DNA of 20,963 bases, taken from positions 1-20,963 of IMG/VR virus record IMGVR_UViG_3300024431_000029; one strand, given 5' to 3'. Under the pieces are notes generated by a model, which saw only the letters and a list, made by a program, of their open reading frames with translations, did not search any database and was not told where the DNA came from. Shown in pieces: positions 14,341 through 20,826 of the stretch (the stretch's first letter is position 1; every line of letters begins with the position of its first letter). Origin of the DNA: a virus. The translations under genes were made by a program, and so were the position numbers.

Positions 14341-16230
14341 ATGGCTGACGAACTAACACAATCTGGTTTCGATGATACTATCCAAAAACTATCGGCTGAG
14401 ATTGAAGCTGCTGGCGATGGTGTCGAACGCTCTGTCGAGGACCAATCAGAAGTATTAGAACGGATTGTTGCCCGTAGCGTCAAAGCTATAACAACTACCT
14501 TGACCAATTCGACGAGACTGATTGAACAAATTGTTGCGACTCAGGAAACGATCCAAGAGGACGATAAAGAGCAAGACAAAAAAAGTATATTTCTTCTTAC
14601 TAATTTAGGTGTGAGTTTGCGTGGACTTCTTACTCTTGGAGTCAATGCTAAACTTTCGGATACTGAACGCACGCGAGAAGAAAAACGAACAGGCGATGCT
14701 CTGATTGGTGCGTTGACCGAAATTGGTGGTGGTCTAGCATTCCTCAAAAACAAATTGGGCGACTTCCTGAAAATCGTCACAAACCCCCTAACGCTGATAG
14801 GTTCTATTGTTGGTATTGCTATCGGCACGGTAGCGGGGTTCTTTGCTTTCTTCAGCAGAGCCCTCAACATCCCTGCCATACTTCAAGCCATACTCAAACC
14901 AATCCTAGAATTTCTATCTCCTAAATCGCGTGTAGGCAAGGCTGTTAGTGGTATTGCTAAAACTTTAAGTCGAATGATTAGTTCATTCGTAAAGGTGTTC
15001 AGTCGGTTCGGTGCATTCATTCTCAAATCTATTCCGCTTGTTCAAAAGATAGTCAACTTTATAAAACCATTCATTGCATTCGGCAAAGGTCTTGGTAGCC
15101 TTCTAGGTAAGCTCGCTCTACCCTTGACTATTGTAATTAGTATAGTCAAAGCTGTCTTGGGTTTTATGGACGAGTTCAAAAAGACTGGAAGTATTCTTAT
15201 GTCCAGTCTACGAGCCATTGGTGATATTCTAGACTTTCTTTCGTTTGGTGTATTCAATGCAGACCAGCTAAAGAAATTTGTTGGTGAACCTATTCAGAAT
15301 TTCATTGCTGGTATCAAAGAATTGTTTACTGAAGGATTCTCGATAGCAACAATGAATAAGATTATGGAACCGCTTATCAAGTTCATTCTTGCTACCCCTA
15401 ATATTGTGATCGACGCTATGGGAAGGATAACGGCATTCATCGCAGAAAAGTTGGGATTTGAAAACTTTGCTAAGAAGCTAAGATCATTCTTGGCCGACTT
15501 TGATTTGTTCGACCTTATCAATGATGCTGCTCAAGCGATAGGCAATTGGTTCGTATCGCTACCAAGCAAACTCGGTCAGCTAGGTATAATACAAAAAATG
15601 AGTAACAGTCTCGTCAGCATGTTCACTAAGATTACGGATATGATATTCGATTTCGTACTTGCAGTTCTACCAGATTTCGTGCTTTCCAAAGAACTTGAGG
15701 AAGTAAAGCAGGCTCGCAAGATTCGGAAAGACCGGCTCAAGAAAATTACTGCGGTTCAAGCCGAGTTAGGTCTTGCTACTATTAAAGAAGGCGAAGCGGA
15801 ATTACAGCGCCGAGCAGATGTTACAACCGAACAGAAACGGCTTGATGCTATTAAGAAGGCCATTGACACTGGATCCCGTCGCGGCACCGGTCTAACCGGC
15901 AACGAACTAAATGCTTTAGTCGAGAGAGCAGTAACTATATCTGACCGGCTGAAAGCGTTGGATGCCCAGACACCAGTTTCGCTTGAAAAGTTAGCCCTAA
16001 CGCAGGGAGCTGCCTCTGCTCTAGACCTGGCAAATCAAATGGCAGCCAATGCTACCCTGCGTGATAAAGCTAATCGAACAGCACCCGCTGTTTTGCCCAT
16101 TCCTGCTGCGCCGATTATAGCATCTCCTACAAGTTCTGCATCACCGATCATCGCCCCATTATCAATGCGAAATAACGAAAACACGTTTCGCAGAATCATG
16201 CAAAAAGACTTCACGGGAACACAAGGTTAA
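14341..16230 (+). CDS. 29: Tail length tape measure protein (gp29-like)
   Basis: A 629-residue protein, close to T4 gp29 (590 residues), the ruler inside the tail tube that also belongs to the hub. It is mostly helix, with an N-terminal heptad-rich segment (residues 10-80), a long series of hydrophobic/amphipathic helices including membrane-like stretches near 150-172 (TLIGSIVGIAIGTVAGFFAF) and about 258-280 (ALPLTIVISIVKAVLGF), and a charged coiled-coil region after residue 450 (LEEVKQARKIRKDRLKKITA). A Pro/Ala/Ser-rich linker near 580-610 precedes the C-terminus. This composition is typical of tape measures, which enter or span the host membrane during DNA delivery. The ATG follows the 51-codon ORF by one base; only a weak Shine-Dalgarno is visible, so coupling to the preceding ORF is likely. 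Confidence 0.82.
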   Translation: MADELTQSGFDDTIQKLSAEIEAAGDGVERSVEDQSEVLERIVARSVKAITTTLTNSTRLIEQIVATQETIQEDDKEQDKKSIFLLTNLGVSLRGLLTLGVNAKLSDTERTREEKRTGDALIGALTEIGGGLAFLKNKLGDFLKIVTNPLTLIGSIVGIAIGTVAGFFAFFSRALNIPAILQAILKPILEFLSPKSRVGKAVSGIAKTLSRMISSFVKVFSRFGAFILKSIPLVQKIVNFIKPFIAFGKGLGSLLGKLALPLTIVISIVKAVLGFMDEFKKTGSILMSSLRAIGDILDFLSFGVFNADQLKKFVGEPIQNFIAGIKELFTEGFSIATMNKIMEPLIKFILATPNIVIDAMGRITAFIAEKLGFENFAKKLRSFLADFDLFDLINDAAQAIGNWFVSLPSKLGQLGIIQKMSNSLVSMFTKITDMIFDFVLAVLPDFVLSKELEEVKQARKIRKDRLKKITAVQAELGLATIKEGEAELQRRADVTTEQKRLDAIKKAIDTGSRRGTGLTGNELNALVERAVTISDRLKALDAQTPVSLEKLALTQGAASALDLANQMAANATLRDKANRTAPAVLPIPAAPIIASPTSSASPIIAPLSMRNNENTFRRIMQKDFTGTQG

Positions 16231-16233
16231 AAG

Positions 16234-16264
16234 AAAAACGCCACTCAAACGAGTGGCGTTTTTT
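16234..16264. terminator. Bidirectional intrinsic terminator between converging blocks
   Basis: ACGCCACTC and GAGTGGCGT form a perfect nine-base stem around an AAAC loop, flanked by five As on the left and six Ts on the right. On the plus strand the T-run ends the tape-measure block; on the minus strand the A-run becomes a U-run that ends the gp32 transcript. The two genes converge with stops at 16230 and 16297. Confidence 0.93.
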
Positions 16265-16296
16265 GGACAGAACAGTCCTCTTACGAAGGGCTCAGA

Positions 16297-17241
16297 TTAA
16301 TCTTCGTTGGCAAGACCTTCGAAGTAGGCATGGGCACTCTTAGGCGATTCCTCATCGTCATCCGTGTCGTCATCCGTATCAACCGCTTGCGGCTTTGTCA
16401 CCTTCGCCTCTTGACTCATGGCGGCGGCCACGTCAGCGGAAGTTTCTTTAGCTCCAGCAGCTTCGGCAGCAGCGTCAGCAGCAGATGACTGTAGAGTGTC
16501 AACCGATTCGAGAACCGTTTGTACACGATCTCGCAGTTCCTTATACTCCTTGAATTCACTGGCGTCGATGAACGGCTGCAACTTATGCTGCCCCTCATAG
16601 AGAGCTTCAAGTGCCTTCTCGTCGCCGTCAAGGAACTGAGTTGCAGCAGCAAACTCAGACTTGTCATAGTTGACAAATCCCTCAACGTTTCGAATCTTGA
16701 TCTTGAAGTCAGCACCGTCCCAGAAGCAGAAAGGATTGATTTCCTTCTCATCTTCGAAGTCGGGATCCATAGCGTCCATCAACTTGGTAAAAATCTTCAT
16801 CCCGTACTTGTACAGGAAGACCCTACCTTCGTTCTCAGGATTCTTAGGATCGCTGACAATGTACACGTTTGAGATGTACTGAAGTCGGCGCTTACGATTG
16901 CGGGCGATGTTTTTCTTGGCATCAATACCACTGTTCCAAAGCTCAGTGTTGCGTTCGCAAGCAGGACACTTACCAGCGATGGTCGTGGGACAATTCTCAA
17001 TGTACCATTGACCCTTCGGTCCCTTGAAACCATGTGAAAAGATACGGATCCAGGGAAGATTTTCTCCCTCTACTGCGGGAAGAAACCTGATGATCGCATA
17101 GCCATTGTCTGACTTGTCGCGTGATGGTTTCCAGAAACGGTCGTCGTCAAACGAGCCGCCGGGTTTGTTCATCTTCGCGGCGGCGTCGGCCAGGTCGGCG
17201 GTTTTGCGGCCACGATCTTTCTTTAAATTACTGAGTGACAT
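16297..17241 (-). CDS. 32: Single-stranded DNA-binding protein gp32
   Basis: A 314-residue homologue of T4 gp32 (301 residues), which coats ssDNA in replication, recombination and repair. The N-terminus has a basic LAST-like cooperativity motif (NLKKDRGRK). The OB core includes YAIIRFLPAVEGENLPWIRI, and the zinc site is complete: H70, C84, C92 and C95 in FSHGFKGPKGQWY...NCPTTIAGKCPAC, parallel to T4 H64, C77, C87, C90. NIARNRKRRLQYISNVYIVS follows, then FWDGADFKIKIRNVEG. The last 80 residues are Ala-rich then strongly acidic (DTDDDTDDDEESP), the tail that recruits gp59 and other replisome proteins. A good TAGGAG lies seven bases before the ATG. The 89-base leader is A/C-rich on the mRNA strand and looks unstructured, which would suit gp32-type translational autoregulation, though no operator pseudoknot is obvious. 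Confidence 0.96.
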   Translation of the reverse strand: MSLSNLKKDRGRKTADLADAAAKMNKPGGSFDDDRFWKPSRDKSDNGYAIIRFLPAVEGENLPWIRIFSHGFKGPKGQWYIENCPTTIAGKCPACERNTELWNSGIDAKKNIARNRKRRLQYISNVYIVSDPKNPENEGRVFLYKYGMKIFTKLMDAMDPDFEDEKEINPFCFWDGADFKIKIRNVEGFVNYDKSEFAAATQFLDGDEKALEALYEGQHKLQPFIDASEFKEYKELRDRVQTVLESVDTLQSSAADAAAEAAGAKETSADVAAAMSQEAKVTKPQAVDTDDDTDDDEESPKSAHAYFEGLANED

Positions 17242-17320
17242 ATTGTGTCTCCTATTTCAGTGTATTTGGTTTGTACGTTGTTGTGAATAGTTGTAAAACG
17301 TATTACGGTGTATGCAGTTA

Positions 17321-17327
17321 TATTTAG
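17321..17327 (-). promoter_or_regulatory. Candidate late-type promoter CTAAATA upstream of gp32
   Basis: The minus strand reads CTAAATA, the core I associate with late promoters of cyanophage-type T4-like phages and six of eight bases from T4 TATAAATA when extended by one base. It sits about 80 bases before the gp32 ATG in the only gap of any size in this block (17242-17330). Other copies of the heptamer occur inside genes (around 2134, 6447 and 19777), so specificity is low. Confidence 0.35.
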
Positions 17328-17330
17328 GTT

Positions 17331-17714
17331 TTAGGGGGCCCTGAAATCGCCCTTACGAACTTCCGCATAATTGCCCGGCGTATCTGGTAGCGGTGTATCA
17401 GTAGCTTGCCACTGACTATCACCAAATCCAAAGAGTTGGGTGCGAGCGGCGAACAGACCTTCGTGGTGTTGCTCTAACAGGGAAATCTGAGCGTTGATCT
17501 CAGTGATCGCTGTTCGAAGCGTCTCCAAACCAGGACTTTGTTTCGCACGATCAAGGTGAACCATCTCGGGATGATCCAGGTGAACTCCAAAGTCGGTTGC
17601 CAGACTGTTGAAGTTTTCATTCAAATTACTCAATCGTATGGCCACCGAATCAAGTTCCTCGACGATCGGTAGTTGCATTGGTTCTTCATCCATCTTTTCA
17701 GTAGCTCTCCGCAT
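17331..17714 (-). CDS. Unassigned 127-residue helical protein upstream of gp32
   Basis: I do not recognise this protein. I start it at ATG 17714 (MRRATEKMDEEPMQLPIVEE); extending to a TTG at 17747 would overlap the previous gene by 22 bases without need. GAGAG lies eight bases upstream. The chain is acidic and helical, with a predicted coiled-coil segment LDSVAIRLSNLNENFNSLAT and a second one around TLRTAITEINAQISLLEQHH, then a Pro/Asp-rich C-terminus (TDTPLPDTPGNYAEVRKGD). It is cytoplasmic by composition and lies between an exported protein and gp32. A structural or inhibitor-type role is possible, but nothing shows it. Confidence 0.7.
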   Translation of the reverse strand: MRRATEKMDEEPMQLPIVEELDSVAIRLSNLNENFNSLATDFGVHLDHPEMVHLDRAKQSPGLETLRTAITEINAQISLLEQHHEGLFAARTQLFGFGDSQWQATDTPLPDTPGNYAEVRKGDFRAP

Positions 17715-17725
17715 TTCAGAAGCTC

Positions 17726-18136
17726 TCAACGAAGCACCGCTTCCCAAGTACCGTTATGGTTTCCACGGTCACGCAGAATCCATGTAGCACCCGTCACAGC
17801 GTCAACAAGAAAAATGGGATCAGGTCGGTCGATCACGAAACGTCGCGGGCTCTGCACTTGGAGGAAACCCGAAGTGCCGGCTAAGCCAGGAACGCGAGCG
17901 AACCAACTCAGTTGGCTACTTGCGTTCTTAAGATCACCACGAAGCTCGAAAATCTCCCCGGTCACGGTGTCGAGAAGTCCAACTCCCTGTTGGTACGGTA
18001 TCACCTGAGCAACAGGAATGTCTAGGGTTCGAAAGGCGCGTTGCGGTGCCCCGAATACCTCACTGGCAACCACGACCAGAAGAACAAAGGCCGCACCCGC
18101 GACCAACAGCTTATTTCGCTTGAGAAATGTAATCAT
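17726..18136 (-). CDS. Unassigned exported or membrane-anchored protein with a duplicated strand motif
   Basis: A 136-residue protein with a typical signal or signal-anchor sequence: basic start MITFLKRNK, hydrophobic core LLVAGAAFVLLVVVASEV and a possible signal peptidase site at VFGA before PQ (about residue 30). The mature part holds two copies of a D-x-x-TG-x-x-[FW]-x-L motif, GLLDTVTGEIFELR (residues 53-66) and IFLVDAVTGATWILR (108-122), resembling blades or strands of small beta repeats. TAGGAG lies nine bases before the ATG, and a host-type promoter precedes it. Function is unknown; an envelope-located phage protein such as a superinfection-exclusion or lysis-timing factor is a guess from location only. 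Confidence 0.75.
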   Translation of the reverse strand: MITFLKRNKLLVAGAAFVLLVVVASEVFGAPQRAFRTLDIPVAQVIPYQQGVGLLDTVTGEIFELRGDLKNASSQLSWFARVPGLAGTSGFLQVQSPRRFVIDRPDPIFLVDAVTGATWILRDRGNHNGTWEAVLR

Positions 18137-18157
18137 AGTATAATGCTCCTACCATAT

Positions 18158-18185
18158 AGTATACAACAAATTCAGGTCAAGTCAA
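18158..18185 (-). promoter_or_regulatory. Candidate sigma-70-type promoter, TTGACT-N16-TATACT
   Basis: On the minus strand a -35 element TTGACT (18185-18180) and a -10 element TATACT (18163-18158) are separated by 16 bases. The -35 overlaps the stop of the HAD gene and transcription would begin around 18151, just ahead of the Shine-Dalgarno and the ATG at 18136 of the exported protein. This could drive the exported protein, the helical protein and possibly gp32 early in infection with host polymerase. Confidence 0.5.
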
Positions 18186-18556
18186 GTAGATTCTTTAACA
18201 ATTTCGGGTGGGGGTCCCTGGATAACATTGTAGTCCCATTCGGCGTCTGTGGGATGGTCGATTGATCCGACACCAGTATCGTTGATTACGATTCGAGGAC
18301 TTGGGCAATCGAAGAGGATGTCATGGTACTTGAGTCCAATCTTCTCAAGTTCATTGATGGTGTTCTTCTTGCCGAAACGACCATTGTGGCAGCCACCCGA
18401 AACCTTGTCGCCACGATAGGTCGTTATCACGATTCGATGTCCAGCATCATACCAGGCATTGATGGTCTTGACAGCACTCTCGATAGGTTGCTCGTCGGAC
18501 CAACGAATGATCGTACCGTCGATGTCAATAAAAAATGTAGCTAATTTGTCACTCAT
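18182..18556 (-). CDS. HAD-superfamily phosphatase
   Basis: A 124-residue HAD-fold hydrolase, starting at ATG 18556, which overlaps the gp59 stop (ATGA); a longer frame to 18655 lies wholly inside gp59 and is not needed. Motif I is complete, FFIDIDGTII, with nucleophile D11 and acid/base D13. Motif II is the Thr in IVITTYRGD, a Lys follows in GRFGKKNTINELEK, and motif IV is probably IVINDTGVG. It is a small HAD without a large cap, comparable to phage phosphatases acting on nucleotides, polynucleotide 3' ends or small metabolites. The substrate cannot be read from sequence. CHNGRFG near residue 60 is unusual for the place and might be a minimal cap or metal-binding loop. Confidence 0.82.
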   Translation of the reverse strand: MSDKLATFFIDIDGTIIRWSDEQPIESAVKTINAWYDAGHRIVITTYRGDKVSGGCHNGRFGKKNTINELEKIGLKYHDILFDCPSPRIVINDTGVGSIDHPTDAEWDYNVIQGPPPEIVKEST

Positions 18557-19197
18557 GCTAACAGACCATGTTCCTGCAATTTGTTTTTCATAACCATGCT
18601 GTGCTTGTGTCTGTTCTCGCCAATGTCGGTCAAGAATGGCTTGTAGTTCCGACACCTAAGCTCAAATGCCTTCCACACATAATCATCAGACATCTCTCGA
18701 TCCCAATGCTTGAAGAAATGCAGCATGTTGTCCAGAATGATGAATGACTCGATACAGATTTGGTCACGCATTACCATTTTCAACAGCAACGGGTGCATCT
18801 GATCCTTGGTTTCAAACAAACCGTCAAAAGCGATATCCCTTTTCTCAATCTCGTTCAATAAGATTTCGCAATCACATTCGAACGTATAGTCCAAACTCTG
18901 AATGCGTCTGCACCAATCGAGATAGTTCTGCTCGCAAGTCTCGGCAAGCATATCGCCTACCCATAGGTTTGCATTCGTCGCAAGGTTGGCCACGAAGTAG
19001 TCGAGCAACTCGAAAGAGTCACGACCACTAAAACGTTTCGCTAATCTCTCGAAGAAATAGCGATCACGTCGTCGTTGATAACTTGATTTGTTAGCCCGGA
19101 TACGACCATTACTCTCGAAGAAATTATAAGTCTCCGAATGAAAGTGCGTTTTCAGGGCAACGTATAATCGGTATACGTCAAAGCCACTTAGCTTCAT
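18553..19197 (-). CDS. 59: Helicase loader gp59
   Basis: A 214-residue homologue of T4 gp59 (217 residues), which loads the gp41 replicative helicase onto gp32-coated forks. Clear matches to the T4 protein are DVYRLYVALKTHF near the start, SSYQRRRDRYFFERLAKRF (T4 AYQKRRDKYFFQKLSEKY), a DYFVANLATNANLWVGDML segment (T4 has VANQDAWIGD), and CIESFIILDNMLHF (T4 SFETFILLDSFLN). GAGG lies six bases before the ATG and overlaps the gp33-like stop. The gene order 59-33-32 of T4 is partly kept, with extra genes inserted between 59 and 32, so these replication partners are still co-directional. Confidence 0.9.
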   Translation of the reverse strand: MKLSGFDVYRLYVALKTHFHSETYNFFESNGRIRANKSSYQRRRDRYFFERLAKRFSGRDSFELLDYFVANLATNANLWVGDMLAETCEQNYLDWCRRIQSLDYTFECDCEILLNEIEKRDIAFDGLFETKDQMHPLLLKMVMRDQICIESFIILDNMLHFFKHWDREMSDDYVWKAFELRCRNYKPFLTDIGENRHKHSMVMKNKLQEHGLLA

Positions 19198-19205
19198 TAT
19201 AATCC

Positions 19206-19454
19206 TCAGATGGGTAAAACACCTGATCTGGGAAGAAGATGAATATTCTGTCCCTCAACTTGAATCTTCTCAATAATAGGCTTCGATAATAGTTTAGCTG
19301 CCGAAGCAGGTTCAAGATTATGTTTCTCACATAATTCTAGAACGGCATCCATGTAGTCCATGTCACGATCTTGCACCATCGTTTCCACTTCTTTGCAGAA
19401 ACGTGTACTGTTGGTGCCAACTAAGAACGATATGGGTAGGATGTCCTTGCTCAT
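19206..19454 (-). CDS. 33: gp33-like late transcription co-activator
   Basis: An 82-residue protein starting at ATG 19454, which overlaps the previous stop (ATGA); an in-frame GTG five codons upstream is less likely. The pattern VETMVQDRDMDYMDAVLELC then EKHNLEPASAAKLLSKPIIE resembles the short gp33 proteins of cyanophage-type T4-like phages, which keep only the RNA-polymerase flap-binding helices of T4 gp33 (112 residues). gp33 bridges the sliding clamp to polymerase at late promoters. The C-terminus, QNIHLLPRSGVLPI, is hydrophobic and might serve as the clamp-contacting end. Position between guaC and gp59 agrees with the 59-33 pairing of T4. The sequence match is from memory and short. Confidence 0.72.
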   Translation of the reverse strand: MSKDILPISFLVGTNSTRFCKEVETMVQDRDMDYMDAVLELCEKHNLEPASAAKLLSKPIIEKIQVEGQNIHLLPRSGVLPI

Positions 19455-19717
19455 GACGGATCTTCGCACTCACACTTGGTGGAATTGCACCAGGGAACAT
19501 CTTCTGGATTTTTCAAGGCACGCACACTCGCATTACGCAACTCATTATCCGTGAACAGATAACAGGTTGTATTGTGTACATTCCCTTCGTGACGCCCTCG
19601 CATAGCGAAGTAATAGGGATTAGCTGCACGATGCCGGCCTTTGTTCTCGACGGCAAATACATCACCAGTTTCAGTGTCAAACAAACGTCTAACTCTATTT
19701 ACTAAATTTCTTAACAT
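19451..19717 (-). CDS. Unassigned 88-residue protein
   Basis: Unrecognised. The protein begins basic ([20 protein letters not shown]), contains NPYYFAMRGRHEGNVHNTTC and LFTDNELRNASVRALKNPED, and ends with a Cys-rich stretch (PWCNSTKCECEDPS) that could bind a metal or form a disulphide. Its ATG shares a base with the guaC stop (TGATG) and its own stop overlaps the gp33-like start, so it is translated as part of the guaC-33-59 unit. Confidence 0.7.
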   Translation of the reverse strand: MLRNLVNRVRRLFDTETGDVFAVENKGRHRAANPYYFAMRGRHEGNVHNTTCYLFTDNELRNASVRALKNPEDVPWCNSTKCECEDPS

Positions 19718-20775
19718 CAGTCATCCTTCTGGCGGCACACCCGCACGAATGTAGTACACTTGGGTAGCTGCTTCAAGTATTTAGCACCAACGTAAGTGCA
19801 ACACGAACGCAAACCACCCAAAATTTCTTGTAAAGTATCCTTGACCGGTCCTCGGTCAGGGACTTTAATTGTCTTACCTTCAACGGCACGATAGATTGCA
19901 ACCCCACCGTTATGCTTGTCTTGTGCTTCGCGGGAACTCATACCGTAGAATGCTCGACCGTCGAACATTTCCGCAGCACCACCTTCGTCATGGCCAGCAA
20001 GCATACCACCAAGCATCACGAAGTCAGCACCGGCACCGAATGCCTTGCAGATGTCCCCCACTTCTTTGCACCCACCGTCAGACATAACGTAGCCACCCAT
20101 ACCATGAGCGGCATCTGCACACTCAATAACCGCAGAGAGTTGTGGATAACCCACACCCGTCTTGCTGCGAGTTGTGCAAGCTGAGCCCGAACCGATACCA
20201 ACCTTTACAATATCAGCGCCAGCGAAAATCAATGCTTCGGTCATCTCGTCTGTAACAACATTACCTGCAACGATGATTGATTTTGAATAGAGTGTGCGGT
20301 AAAATTTGACTCGTTCAACCAGCTTTTCCATGTAACCGTTTGCAACGTCGATACAAAGTAGATGGGGAAAGAATTCTTGCCAGTCCGGTCCAGGGATAAC
20401 CTCCCGAACACGGGCTGTTACTTCTTGTAGTTTCTGGTAATCTTCATCCTTCACACCAACCGTATAGAACAGATTAGCCCAGCGAGCATAATCTACTTCG
20501 CCGGATGGAACGAAAATATCGAAAAGCTCATCAACGCTATGGTGCTTGTGTAGTGCGGTGGTCATATCAAACTTGGCAAGCTCGGTGGCCATCTCAAACG
20601 TACCGACACCATCCATATTTGCTGCAACGATAGGCACACAAGACCATGTGTTGTGCGAGTGACGCATTTTGAATGTTCGGGCAAGCTCGACCTGACTTCG
20701 ACTCGTAAGCGTAGTTCGCTTCGGTCGGATGAGGACATCGCTAAAATCAAGTTTCAAATCTTGTTCGATTCGCAT
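19717..20775 (-). CDS. guaC: GMP reductase
   Basis: A 352-residue GMP reductase (E. coli GuaC 347). It converts GMP to IMP and ammonia using NADPH, returning guanine nucleotides to the branch point of purine synthesis. I start it at ATG 20775, giving [20 protein letters not shown], which aligns with E. coli [20 protein letters not shown]. Visible landmarks are [37 protein letters not shown], the active loop [20 protein letters not shown] with catalytic C200, [20 protein letters not shown], and [15 protein letters not shown]. There is no CBS insert, and the length and AEGK region favour GuaC over IMP dehydrogenase. The Shine-Dalgarno is weak (TTGGA). It lies just after a tmRNA and heads the co-oriented run with the 88-residue gene, gp33-like gene and gp59. 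It is probably an acquired metabolic gene for nucleotide supply. Confidence 0.95.
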   Translation of the reverse strand: MRIEQDLKLDFSDVLIRPKRTTLTSRSQVELARTFKMRHSHNTWSCVPIVAANMDGVGTFEMATELAKFDMTTALHKHHSVDELFDIFVPSGEVDYARWANLFYTVGVKDEDYQKLQEVTARVREVIPGPDWQEFFPHLLCIDVANGYMEKLVERVKFYRTLYSKSIIVAGNVVTDEMTEALIFAGADIVKVGIGSGSACTTRSKTGVGYPQLSAVIECADAAHGMGGYVMSDGGCKEVGDICKAFGAGADFVMLGGMLAGHDEGGAAEMFDGRAFYGMSSREAQDKHNGGVAIYRAVEGKTIKVPDRGPVKDTLQEILGGLRSCCTYVGAKYLKQLPKCTTFVRVCRQKDD

Positions 20776-20796
20776 AATAAATTCCAAAGGAGGAAA

Positions 20797-20826
20797 GGGG
20801 CATGACAGGTTTCCCTGTCATGCGCC
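20797..20826 (-). terminator. Strong hairpin with GAAA tetraloop between tmRNA and guaC
   Basis: On the minus strand the arms GCATGACAGG and CCTGTCATGC pair perfectly around a GAAA (GNRA) loop, with two more G-C pairs beyond one mismatch. The bases that follow are C- and T-rich (CCCCTTTCC) but do not form a proper U-tract. It may terminate or mark the 3' end of the tmRNA transcript, or act as a processing or stability element at the head of the guaC mRNA. The call as terminator is tentative. Confidence 0.45.

Noticed and set aside
18557-18655. Longer N-terminus for the HAD phosphatase inside gp59.
   Set aside because: The extra 33 residues have no HAD features and lie wholly in the gp59 coding sequence. 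ATG 18556 overlaps the gp59 stop in the arrangement used throughout this block.
20762-20775. GTTCGATTCGC on the plus strand, resembling a tRNA or tmRNA T-loop.
   Set aside because: It is on the strand opposite to the tmRNA and is fully explained by the first codons of guaC (MRIEQ). No acceptor stem partner or CCA is nearby.
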